Of a DNA stretch of 64,000 nt, positions 50,307-61,040 are shown in pieces. The stretch covers positions 3,100,001 through 3,164,000 of the forward strand of contig OZ234500.1 in the NCBI GenBank assembly GCA_965153455.1, given 5' to 3'. The notes under the pieces are model-generated. The model made no database searches. It was given only the letters and a program-made list of their open reading frames with translations, and was not told where the DNA came from. Both the position numbers and the translations under genes were made by a program. Position 1 is the first letter of the stretch. Each line of letters starts with the position of its first letter. The stretch comes from Sphagnum compactum (lineage: Eukaryota; Bryophyta; Sphagnopsida; Sphagnales).

Positions 50307-51990
50307 GACCCAAACAGCTTTCTCTAATAATCCAGCTGATGGGTTTTCTTCTTCTTCTTCTTCCTAACAAAGAAGTAGGTTTTACTCTTCTTCTTCAGCC
50401 ATAGGAATTACCTATGTCCAAACTGAACAGCAGCAGACTGAAAGTTCTATTGTCTCCTGCAAAAGCCAGCCAGGGGGATCTTTTGGAAGTCGGTGCACGA
50501 AAGAATCTCAAGGGATAGTAAAAGAATGGACGAATTCACTCAAAACTCAGGAATGGCCAAAGACTCTAGAAAATCACAAACTCACACACACCAAAAAAAA
50601 ACAAACCCCCCACTGGGTATGGTATTCAGCAGATCTGACTAGCTCTGCATGAGAAGAAGAGCTGCTCGAATTTCCGAAAGCTCTAAAAACATCATGTACA
50701 TGGTGAACAGGAATACAACTGCCTAATGGGTCCACAAACCCCCCCGCCCCTAAAAAAAAAAAAAAACAAAACAAAAATTCAAGCCTTCAAACTTCTGAGC
50801 TGGGAAAGCAAAAAAGTGGGGGCTAAAGGATTTGATTCCTATGCAAATTACAAAGCTCACAAACAAAAACCCAACACCAGAAACATGTTTCAAGCTGGGT
50901 ACAAAAACCAAACAGATTTTGCAATACGTAGTTCACAAGATTAAAGCCCTACTTGAAAGCCAGCCCACTTGCTTTTTCTTTCTTCTTCTTTCTGTTTACG
51001 AGCTACATACACGCGCACAAGACCAGAAAACCTAATAAAATAATAATAATTGCTCCGCTACTGTACATCTTCCTCCTCGACCTCCTCCTCCTCTTCAATC
51101 TTCAATAGCTGCTGCTGTTGTTGATCAAACGATGTCGCACAAAAACCACAGACAGAACCATCATCAGCATCTTCATCACTGGAGCTTCTTGGCGAAGAAT
51201 TTCCTTTTGACCAAAATTCAAGGGAACTTGTGGTGGATCCCAGACAGACAGAGCTCTTGCAACCAAAAGAGGAGTTGCTGCTTTTGCTGCCACCTCTGAT
51301 CGGCAAGGAAGGAGGAAGACGCAGTAACAAAATTAATTACTGAGAAGTAAAAGGACACTTTTTCACCTCCTCACACAGACAAAAAAAATCTCTTGCGTTT
51401 TTTTCTTCTTTATGGCTATAGTTTAGCCATTTGGTTATTTTCTTTTCAAAATGGCTAAAGTTATGGGTCAGGAGGGAAGATTACGAGTGTGTAATGTGTA
51501 ATAATGTGTCCACTCCCACTCATCACACGAAGAAAAATTGGGACCCCCTTACCAAATTGTAAGAGCCTGCTCGGAAACGTAAGATCGAAATGATAAATAG
51601 TTGAACATACCGACTCCGTGTCATCCCACATCCATATTTGCATGAGAGAAGGCCAGGGGGGGGGGGGGTTTTTTTTGTCTTCCAAGGGTTCGGTGGTTTT
51701 TCGTTTCCACCATTTGAACCCCGGTACTTTGGAGGGTTACATCTGACTCATTTCTTCATCGTTCTCAACTATTCAACTTTCTGTGGGTGCGCAAATAGTA
51801 GGGCTAAAATTCCTCTTTGGGCATGAAATTCAAAAGAGCACTCTCCAGAAATTGGCAGACCTCCGAAACACTAAGTGTTCGGTGACCAGTCTGGATACCC
51901 TAGATATATATCTAGGAAAAGAAAATCCCCAAAAGTTCTTTTATGGTCACTTTTTGTTTATTAAAACGTTAAGTTAAACCAAAACATGTC
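50307..51990. other. 5' flank of the CPK gene
   Basis: The GC-richer DNA up to about 51,340 is likely promoter plus long 5' UTR of the minus-strand kinase, with CT-rich runs on the plus strand. A minus-strand frame at 51,058-51,330 (poly-Q, poly-E, serine-rich, ending EEEEEVEEEDVQ) has no ATG at its far end and no recognised family. It may be a 5' UTR frame or an exon of an undetected gene. From 51,340 onward nothing gene-like was seen, apart from a G run at 51,656-51,668. Confidence 0.4.
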
Positions 51991-52270
51991 TGTTTTTTTT
52001 CTTGTCATTTTCCACCCCCGCAACCCCCAATTGCAGGGAACCTACCTGACTGGGTACTAGTGGTCAAACCAACACGGTTTTCCCAGTAGTGTTGGGTTGT
52101 CCTTTTCGTGGAATTGTTGACGTTGGTGGGATTCGAACCCGTGACTGGATGGAAACTTGTCGGATAGGTACCTACGTTCGTGCCAAGGACATGGGTTGTC
52201 AGGCGAAGGACGGGGTGCACGCGCAAATTGTCCGTTGCCGGCAGCCTTCATTTTCTGCTGGCTATACATA
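51990..52270 (-). mobile_element. tRNA-derived SINE
   Basis: On the minus strand there is a perfect pol III B box GGGTTCGAATCC (52,140-52,129). An A-box-like TGGCACGAACGTAGG starts at 52,185, giving 45 nt between box starts, as in tRNA genes. The region is GC-rich against an AT-rich background and ends in an A-rich tail (AAGAAAAAAAACAG, near 52,005-51,990). It lacks a tRNA acceptor-stem partner, and the body continues about 125 bp past the B box, so it is a SINE rather than a tRNA gene. Confidence 0.6.
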
Positions 52271-52365
52271 CATAGCCAAAATGAAATGTTAATTTTATTT
52301 TAAAAGTGGTAAACTTATGTGCTTTTAAAAAAAGGTTTTCAATAGCCATAATTTGACCAAATTTA

Positions 52366-52529
52366 ATTAAAATTCGCCAGATAAAAAATAACTATACATG
52401 GTTCCAAAAAATGTGTAGCCCTAAAATATTGAAGGATGTTTAAATTTTTTACTTTCATATTAGCATGTACCCAAGTTTGGCTAAATCCTCCTGTGGATCA
52501 TTGCCACTTTGGCTACAACACAAAATTGC

Positions 52530-52572
<43 letters not shown>

Positions 52573-52575
52573 ACT
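52366..52575 (+). mobile_element. GCCAAATTTGGCTA family copy ending in a long poly-A tract
   Basis: Blocks in family order: AAATTCGCCAGA, ACTATACATGGTTCC, TGTAGCCCTAAAATAT, CAAGTTTGGCTAAAT, TGTGGATCATTGCCACTTTGG and CTACAACACAAAATTGCC. The copy ends in about 42 consecutive A (52,529-52,570). The long tail directly after the conserved end suggests this family spreads by retroposition and that this is a young or recently extended copy. Confidence 0.6.
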
Positions 52576-52850
52576 CTACTACTCATCCTCCACAGTCCTT
52601 AGAAGGAGAGGGAATGGGAGTGTTATTGCTGCATGATTGGTTGTTCAATACCCTACTACCTTGGCAACTTTGACATTAATTATATTATATTTTTAAAATG
52701 TTGAGTTTTTTAAATAATATAATTCTGTGAAAAGAAAATATTGAATCTTCAAGAATATTCTATTTGTTGAAATGAAATTTTCAAAATAATTAATTAATTA
52801 ATTGACAAATATGTGCTGAAGGTACACGATGGTAACAGAAATCCAATGAT

Positions 52851-53222
52851 GCCCCCAACTATTATATGTGCACATAGTTGTTATTGTTAGCAGTACAAAG
52901 GTACTGGCTGCTTCTTTTTCTCCCTGACTGCCCATTTTCCCATTAATGATATGTCTGGTTGTGCCCACTGCTTAGACACATATTTGATGCTGGGTCCTGT
53001 TATGTGCTTTCTGGGCTTGTAATGAGCACCTAGTGTTCATTACAAGCCCAGAATGTGCACAACATGGGTGCAAAGCGTGTCTGGGCATCATCCATCTCCT
53101 TTGAGAAAAAGTTCAATCAGCCCTAGGGCAGACAAGGAAAAAAAATAGACGCGTTTTCCTTGTCTGCCTTGGCTGTGCTTCTTGCAGCAATAACAACTAT
53201 GTGCACATATAATGTTGGGGGC
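52851..53222. mobile_element. Nested foldback (MITE-like) element
   Basis: Outer arms of 35-36 bp (52,851-52,886 and 53,188-53,222) are inverted copies differing by one inserted base: GCCCCCAAC, then ATTATATGTGCACATAG, then TTGTTATTG. Two perfect 15-bp hairpins lie inside: CTGGGCTTGTAATGA (53,011-53,025) with its complement at 53,037-53,051, and GGCAGACAAGGAAAA (53,127-53,141) with its complement at 53,154-53,168. A diverged further copy of the latter arm lies near 52,913-52,933. No coding frame is present. It may be a MITE or a source of small RNA. A partial relative lies at 15,547-15,592. Confidence 0.7.
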
Positions 53223-55020
53223 TGCGCCATGGGTGCACACTAGTCATCTCTGGCCTTGTGCACTAAGTAAAGACTTTTGTGCCCTTCAAGGTCGAGACTA
53301 GTGTTGGGCAGTTACCCAGTTTGAAGAGTCAGAAATAATGTTGTGTGTGTAAGTGTCAATAATTATGTAAGTGTAAACAATTTACACTTACATGCCCAAA
53401 CTTTTTACAATTACACTATTGTCGTGTATATATATGTCTTTTACATTTACATGGTGCCTTGTAAATGTTTTAGAACACCTAAGGCTATATATATTATATA
53501 TTTTTAATAATTATACCTACTTGCAATCCTGGGTACATCCAAATGTGAGCGCATCTCAAAGCTTTATGTATATGTATAGATATCTGGCAATGGGCCACTT
53601 TGATTGGCCCTTCACCCAAAAAAAAAAAATCATAACATTTTTAATAGTCCCCAAATAAAAGCATTTTCTACCAATATGGGATTATAATAGTTTTTCCCTT
53701 TAATCACTATATACAACATAAGCCCAAACTTTTGGGCAAAGGATATGGACAAATTGTGGTATTATTTTAGGGAAGATCTTGGATGCACATTCTTGGGTGC
53801 ATTTTGCTTTGCGTCATTGTTGAAATAAAATTTATATTTCTAATTTTGTTCATTATCATTTTTATCTTAGGAGTGTATAAAAGTGTGGGTATGTATTATT
53901 ATTCATATTAACTAGTTTAATTGGTTATTTTTAAGGTTTTCTTTTTAATGAACCACTTTGATTGGCCTATCACCAAAAACATTTAAACCCACACCCCCTT
54001 TCAAAAAAAGAAATGACATATTTTTCCATTATTTTACACAAAAATATAAAGTCATATAAGTGCAATTACACATGTTCATGTTCTACATTTACACTTACAC
54101 AAATGTGGATAGACCTTACATACTTACTCTTAAATGAAGTGTAAATAAATTTCATTATGGCATTTACACTCACACAAAGTGTGTGTCCTTAACCATATAC
54201 ATGCATAATAGTAATTAGAATTGTGAAATTTTATTTTGATTAATAAAAATTGAATCAAGAGCAAGTATAATTTTTGAAACTAGAACTAAAATCAAACCAG
54301 TTTTTTTCATTTTGAAAAACCAAACCTATAACCACATTTTCAATTCCATCTATGTGTGGAATTAGAATCAAGATTTTTTCTTTTTTCTTTTTTTTGAAAA
54401 CAAGATTAAAACCATAGGTTAACTATTAGTTCTAGTTTCAATTCCTTGAAATTAAACCCAAAATCAAAATCAATTTTTTTTAAAAAATCAAATTCAAAAC
54501 CAAATTCTGAATTTTATTTTTATGTGGAACTGGAACTAAAATTGGAACCATTCAAAATTAGTTTTAAAACCAAAACAATAGGTTTTTCAAAAAAGTAAAA
54601 AACACACACAACACTAGCATATCTTTATGTTTTGTAACCTTTTCTTGGGTGCATCGCAATGTTTCTACTACTAGTGGGCAATTCTTTATCTTTATGAAGA
54701 ACCTTTTGTGTCTCCCTATATTTTATGGTTTTTATTAGTGTTGGCTACTTTTGGTTCTAATTATTGGTTTGGTTATTGGGTACTTAGATTGTCAACTCAA
54801 AATTTTGAAAAAAATAAAATAAAATTTGGAACCAAAACTATGAACGAAAACAAAATTGAAACCAACAATTGACCTTTCATTTGAATTGAAAGTAGACCCA
54901 AAACCCAATTTCCAAGTTTCGGTTCTTTTTTTTTAATTATTTTTAAATTTCAACTTCCCAAAAACATTGTACTACCAAAACCCAGTAAAGTAAAAAAACA
55001 ACCCTTAAATATTAAAGACA
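53223..55020. other. Gene-free AT-rich stretch with low-complexity AACCAAAA-type sequence
   Basis: From about 54,240 to 54,980 the strand is dominated by variants of AACCAAAAT and TGGAACC separated by T runs, a degenerate simple repeat. GTAAGTGTAA and TTACACTTACA motifs recur around 53,350-53,410 and 54,080-54,180. No gene was recognised. Confidence 0.55.
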
Positions 55021-55024
55021 AAAT

Positions 55025-56150
55025 GGTGCAGGGGGCTATGAAGATTGTGTTGGGAGCCATTTGCAAACCAAGATTCGTAAAGGCATCTTGAGGTTTTTGT
55101 GTTGATCATTTATGTCATACTGCTTTCAAACATATCAAACAATGGAGGGGGGATCCCTTGGATAATAAGGTTTGACATTGCAAAATCTTATGTATGACAC
55201 CATTTGTTGCAAAAAGTTGGTGGATATCATGCTGACGATTATAGATGAACAAAGATTTTTTGACACATTGCATAAGATGTTTAATGTCAAAATAGGATGA
55301 GTAGATATTAAAGACATGCATTTTATGAGGAAATACGTTTTTATTCTTACTATGCAACATTTACTTTCACAAATAAAATGAAAAGATCTTGTGCTTAAAG
55401 CTCGAGCCAAATAAGGGCTTAAGTTGAAAAAAACAAGAAATGAAAGTATACCAAAATGTGACCCAATTAAACAAACACAAACATAGGAAGTTAGGAGGTA
55501 ACTTGATTGCTTTGGAAAGAAAAGAAAACAACAGTTTAAGTTGATTGTGAAAGAAAGAATAACCTTTGTAGACCAAAAGGATTTAAGTTATGTACACCTT
55601 CACCATATACGTTATGCAGATGGCTTTATCATTGTGTGGACTTCAATTTTTGGCGAAACATATAATAAAAATGTGACATCATTCCTCAAAGAAGACCTCC
55701 TTAGGTTTTATATAAAGAAAGCAAATTTAACCAATATAATCTGAAATAGAATTGATTTTTTTCTTAGGTCCAAAAATATTTACGATAAATCCCCCAAATG
55801 CGCCTACAATTAATAGTAACGTTAAACATTAAAGGCTTGATAAAATCTATAGAAGACTTATGTAAGGCCAAGAAAAAAAAGATTTTGAGTTTATACAAAT
55901 TGCTAACCAAGTTATGATCAACGAGTTTTCTATTTTAAATCACAAAAGAAAAAAACTGATTGGATGGTTCAATACTTGACTTTTTAAAAAAATCCTTGTG
56001 TAGGCATTATCATGACAAACTTTATGTAGACAAGGTTAGCTTGGATATTAAAGACTTGATAAAATCAATTACATTTTGCAATGGTAGATTAGCAATTTGT
56101 TAAACAACAAACAATAACATCGTTTGGATTGAAAAAATCATTAATAACGC
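55025..56150 (+). pseudogene. Decayed group II intron reverse transcriptase/maturase, mitochondrial-like type
   Basis: Segments in the order expected of a group II intron-encoded protein, broken by stops and frameshifts: GAMKIVLGAICKPRF and HLCHTAFKHIKQWRG (about 55,031-55,150; compare the family's SHGFRPGRSCHTAL region), IIDEQRFFDTLHKMFNVKIG (about 55,220-55,290), then IRYADGFIIVW (about 55,600-55,635) carrying the YADD catalytic box as YADG, FLKEDL and LTNI, and FFLGPKI (the FLGY-type segment, about 55,760-55,785). Downstream pieces up to 56,150 are too decayed to align by eye. Loss of the second catalytic Asp and the stops make it non-functional. It could be a nuclear insertion of organellar DNA or a dead nuclear maturase. 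Homology is judged from recalled motifs. Confidence 0.55.
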
Positions 56151-56699
56151 GCTTGTTACAAGCACAAGCGTGATTGAAAAAACCTAATAGCCCAAGCCTA
56201 TAGTTTGGCCTAATGTAAGTAATTTTACAACAAAGTGTGTAATTAATGATATTTTACAGTATAAGATCAACTTTCATGTTTATAGCTAGATTTGATTATA
56301 AAGCAACCAAATTGAATATTTGAAGAGAGTCGAAGAAAGCAAATCAACAATATAGTTGGCAACGCGTTTCAGTTGTAATATCCAATTTTGTGTGAATTTA
56401 TTGAACTAGGCCTATAGCTTTGATAAATTGTGTACAAAAATATTGCAACACAACCTTCGGCCTTCTATTTTAGCCTTTTTGTTGGATATCTTCTGTAAAC
56501 TATGGGCAAAAAAACTTTAACGAAATCTTTTTTATAGGTTTGGAATTTCAGACATAAACTTCATTATATCTACAATTATTGACCAACGATAAATTTTTCA
56601 CAAAAATAACTACAACTTTTGGCCTCTGACCTAACAAGGCCAAAGGCTCCACCTTCTATAATTTTTTTCCAATCTTTAGGAGTGCAATAAAGGTCTAGG

Positions 56700-58160
56700 A
56701 AAGGCTATTGAAAATACTCACAATATTTGATAGGACCGTGCAACATTTGTTCAAATTAGCTATTGAACTTGTGACATAACCCTTTGTTGACAAGTATAGT
56801 TTTGGATTTCAAAAAAGAAAATGTGCACACATGGCAATGGGTGAAATTGTCGCCATATTAGACACAAAAATAGAAAGAGTGCACAAGGTTTACAACAATA
56901 AGAAAGAACAACATAGTAAATATTTTGTTTTTACCAAATAGGTGATTGATGGTGATATACAAGTTTTTTTTGGCCAAATATCATGTATTGGATCTTAAAT
57001 AATTTCCTGTGTACAAAAATGATACTTGAAGAATGGCTTAAAAGTTTGGGTGAATATCAAAGGGAACTCGAAATTTCTGTTATGGGGGACCTTCAAACCA
57101 ATGCCATAAGCCCTTTAATTGCAATTTTTACTCTAGATGGATTAGAAGAGAGTGTAATTACCAAATAGTAGACCACTATGACTAACTTCAAAAGGACGAA
57201 ATGTATTAAAAGAAAAGGCCATAAGTCTCTTTTTGCCAAACCCAAAAAACAACATCAATCCGCCTCATCAGGTATGTTGATAATTTTGTTATTATTATCA
57301 ATGATGAAAGGTTGGTAGAACAACATTTCGAAGAAGCCAAAACTTTCTTGGTAGAACATGACTTCCAATTATTATTAAAAGAAACCTACATATTTTTGTG
57401 GAAGATTGGAGAGAGACTTCATTTTATCAGTTTTTTTTTTCATAAAATTGATAGGGCTTGCTTCCATAGCCAAATTATGACCCAATGGAAGGCAGGAAAA
57501 AGGTTCACTCGCAAAAACCACTATGTCTATCCTAATCCTAATGAGATAATGTTGCTAAAATGTTTTAAAAAAATGTCTTTACTGAAAATAGAAATCTTTT
57601 TCCTTATCAAATAATCAAATTCATAAATTGAATCCTTCATGGTTGGGGCAATTATTTTGGGATTAGCAACTTTCTTTGTACCTTTAATTTGCTAGATCAA
57701 GGATGTAACATAAAAGATGGCAATATTTACATCATAAATTCCCTAAAATTCTTCGCCCCATATTGGTTTTTTGATTCTATCAAAGGGTTTCCTCTCCTCA
57801 TGACAAACTTTGGTACTTTCATGCTATTTGGACCAAGCCTAATGTAGGTGCCAAACAACATTATGTTGACATGGTACGAATCACATCTCTTGCATCTATG
57901 GTAAAAGGTGTTCTTGCTCATATGTTTTGAACATTTCATGATCTAGGCAATCCTTTTGTAAATTCAACCTCACTTGAGAATGGAACCTTCAAATTCAAAG
58001 CTATCGGGAAAAGGTTGTAGTTAACAGGAAAGATAATGAATTTAGTAAGTTGTTCATCCACCAAAAACAACCTACCTAAATTACAAGATATTATGGACAA
58101 ATATCCATAAAATATTTTGCAAACCTAGTAGATCTTCACAAAAGTGACAAATCATTTTGA
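56700..58160 (+). pseudogene. Second decayed group II intron reverse transcriptase/maturase, bacterial-like type
   Basis: The ordered motifs are clearer than in the first relic: FDRTVQHLFKLAIELV (about 56,729-56,777), DKYSFGFQKRKCAHMAMGEI (about 56,789-56,848; the YGFRPGRSAH region), VIDGDIQVFFGQIS (about 56,943-56,985; DADIKGFFDNIS region), ILEEWLKSLGEYQ then GDLQTNAISPLIA with LDGLEE (about 57,018-57,150; GTPQGGVISPLLAN region), IRYVDNFVIII (57,268-57,300; the YADD box as YVDN), then FEEAKTFLVEHDFQL, and a maturase-like tail with HKLNPSWLGQ and LWYFHAIWTK (about 57,620-57,840). Several stops and frameshifts separate them. Catalytic residues are altered, so it is dead. The motif set differs from the relic just upstream, so this is a separate protein, not its continuation. 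Confidence 0.6.
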
Positions 58161-59640
58161 AACCTTTGTATGGTTGTTTCCATAATTCCATTTAAACAAC
58201 TTTTAACATACAAAATATTTTAAACTTTGAACTTAAAATTTCACAATAATGAAGTTAATAAGATTATGCATATTTGCCCATTTATAAATTTGAAAGTGCA
58301 ACCCTTAACCTCTAAATGTTAAAGGTACTGAAGGCCAAAAACCTTACCTATTAGGGTTACTTGTTTTTGTATGGCTTATACACACACACACACACAAAAG
58401 AAAAGCCAAAATATTATTATTATGAAAATGGGCTATTAGATGCAGATGGATCTTTTGTCTTTCTTCAACCTTTTGAAAGTAAAAATTTGAAAGCTTCAAT
58501 GTAATTTGAATCCTCATTATTGTCATAACTATTATTGATGCCCCGACAACAATGATGTTTATTGCCTTATTTGCAAAACACTACTAATGGCCAAAACCAC
58601 TTACGTCATCTTCACCAATTTGTTGATCAGCTCTTGCAACTACTTTGCACTACTATTATTATGTTTATATATTGAAGCCACCCCTTCTCCTTATCTTCTA
58701 CAAATGAAGCAAAACTACTTCTTCTAATAAAAACCAAGACACATAAGAATATACACACCTGCATAGAAACAATGACAATTGTTGTTGGATAACATAATAT
58801 ATAGAAAAATTCAAGGAAAATAATAAGATGAATCCATGAATACCTTGGTTGGAATGCACTAGTGGAAGTTATTGAAAGTATGAAAGTGTCACTAATTCAC
58901 ATTTATTGAAACGAGTGGAAGTTATTGGAAGTTCAAACCCATACTACCCCTTCACATCAACATCAATAGGTGCTACATAATTCCACTAGAGAACTTAAGG
59001 ATTTAAATACTTAAGGTTTTTATTACTCCCACTCTTTCAATTCCTATCCAATTCATTGACTTCATATATTTTCACAATCGACTCTCAAAAGTTGCTTATT
59101 GCTTGAAAACTTGAATATGCAATCTTTCCTTGTGTATGTGTGTGTGCACATGTGCACAACTGTCCAGGAAAAAAGATCATGAGATCACTTTGTAAGTAAG
59201 GAAATAGAGTTTTTTTCAAGTACTATAATACCTTGGCAGCTTCAACACACAAATTATATTATTTTAAGAAAGGCTGAAATTTTCTAAAATTACTTATCTC
59301 AAAGAAAAAAAATTGTGAAAGCAAATGAAGAATCTTTTAAAGTATTGGAAAATATTGTATTTTCTCAATATGGAATCTTCAAAAATAGTTAATTATTCAG
59401 CAAACATGTGCTATAGCTATCCCACTACTAAGAAACTCACTCTTCATTGTCTACACATTAGGAGGGTTCAAAGGTTCAATTATATCTTGTGGAAATAACC
59501 TGAGGTGCTATTGGGAGTGTGTTGGGGAACAACTTGGGAACTTGGTGGGGGTAAACCCATGGGAACACAATGGGAACAAGGGAACAAGATCTTGTCCTTT
59601 GCATTGATGAAATTTAATTTTAATTTTTTTTGGGGTTGCT
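58161..59640. other. Gene-free AT-rich stretch
   Basis: No gene was recognised. A (CA)n run lies at 58,380-58,396 and a (GT)n run near 59,136-59,150. The DNA immediately before 59,640 becomes GC-richer toward the transporter relic. Confidence 0.55.
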
Positions 59641-59653
59641 GTTCATGATGCAG

Positions 59654-60290
59654 GCATTGAAGTTTGTGAGCTTTCCGGTGCAGACTCTTTGCAATGTGTG
59701 GAGAAATGATACCAGTCATGGTGAGGTAAACCCCTTTTTCTGGGCACCAAAGAGTTGTCTGTTTCTTTATGTGTTTTGTCATTGTCTAGCAACCACTGCA
59801 GTAGGGTTTCACTTCTTAGGTTTGATGGGTTCACAAGGACATTCCAAGACAAGCTGTTCAAAGGTTACAACATGGGTATTTGCAATCCAGTTATTTATGC
59901 CACACTTGGCTCATATGGTCTCAGTTTTAACAGGTTTATTTATACCTATGTCTGTTCCTGTGCACCTGTTTTGTTTTCCATTCTTGCAAGGCCATCAATC
60001 TTGAGGTTTTATACCAGATAGCAGGATAGTAGTATCAGTAAATATTGCATCTCATTTTGCTTTCCTTCCTTCCCTTGCTATTCTAGATTCTTGACCAGAT
60101 TGTGCAACAGGCCTTCTTATGTGAGGGCAGGGAATGTCAGCTTTGCATTTCATCCTGCAACAATCCTGTTTGTCTCTTTGATATCATGCATAGTATTGTC
60201 ATGTATCTGGTTTGTGCATCCCTTTTGAATCTGCTGCAATGGGTAGGTGTGGTGTGTCCCATATTCACTTCCCTTTGCACCTGCTGAGAC
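59654..60290 (+). pseudogene. Truncated nucleotide-sugar/PAPS-type transporter gene (UAA/SLC35B family)
   Basis: Members of this family carry UDP-sugars or PAPS across the ER or Golgi membrane. The first piece (59,654-59,725) reads ALKFVSFPVQTL, then an extra T shifts the frame before EMIPVMV, a hallmark family segment. It has a normal donor (GAG|GTAAAC). A second piece after a TTAG acceptor (from about 59,820) reads FDGFTRTFQDKLFKGYNMGI, another hallmark, then reads LTGLF only after another frame change. A weaker piece near 60,086-60,200 contains CLFDIM. The exon that should lie between the first two pieces is missing, as are both ends. The intron-like spacing argues for a broken genomic copy rather than a processed one. 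Confidence 0.65.
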
Positions 60291-60854
60291 ACAAAGTGAT
60301 TTCTCTGTTTTTCTTGTAGTAGCTGTTTCATCTCAAGCTCCAAACATACACTTCAAATGTTTTTGTAGCTCAATTGCATTTGCACTTCAAACTTAGTTCT
60401 TGGGTTTGAAGTGCAACACTAAACATCAATGCCTATTTTGATCTGCATGCAAATGTTGGTGTATGGATCCCTCTATTACATGTCCTACTTGAATTTGAAG
60501 AAGCATTCAATTGGTACTTCAAGCTCCAAAAGGAAAGGATAACTAGGCTGAGCTTGTGCTCCTCTTGATTGAGGTCAAAGATTCTGCTGTGAACAGCACA
60601 GAAAGGGTGAGTGTAAGATTGGAAAGCTGATCATTTAGGAATTACTCTCTGTTTGCCTGTTGAAAGTTCGACAACATCTTGCATGTTGAATTACTTGCAT
60701 GTAAACATTGAAAGTTTATTATATGCAAGATCGGCTTGGGAACAAGAGTGATAGCTCACAAGCGATGCATTGGATGATGGCTCTGGCCTTATTGACAAGT
60801 TCAAACAAAATGTGAGAAATGATGAAATCATGTAACATGTGTGTGTGTGTGTTT

Positions 60855-61040
60855 TTTGATGTAGCTGAAGTGGCGATCATCCATTAGCCAAATTTGATGA
60901 TATATATATATGTGAAAGTTAAAAAAATTAAGTATCCTTCTACATTTTTAGCTACATATTGAAACGAAATTCAGAATTTAGCACATTTCTGATAAATCTC
61001 AAATTCTTATTCGAAATTTGGCAACCAAAGAACCCAAAAA
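60855..61040 (-). repeat. GCCAAATTTGGCTA dispersed family copy
   Basis: GATGTAGCTGAAGTGGCGATC, ATCCATTAGCCAAATTTGA, an (AT)n spacer, TACATTTTTAGCTACATATTG and AATTTAGCACATTTC follow the reversed family order. It is preceded by TTTTTTGATGTAG, matching the A-rich end of the other orientation. Confidence 0.5.

Noticed and set aside
52120-52200. Candidate tRNA gene on the minus strand
   Set aside because: The B box and spacing fit, but the acceptor and anticodon arms do not pair and the sequence continues as an A-tailed repeat, so it is called a SINE.
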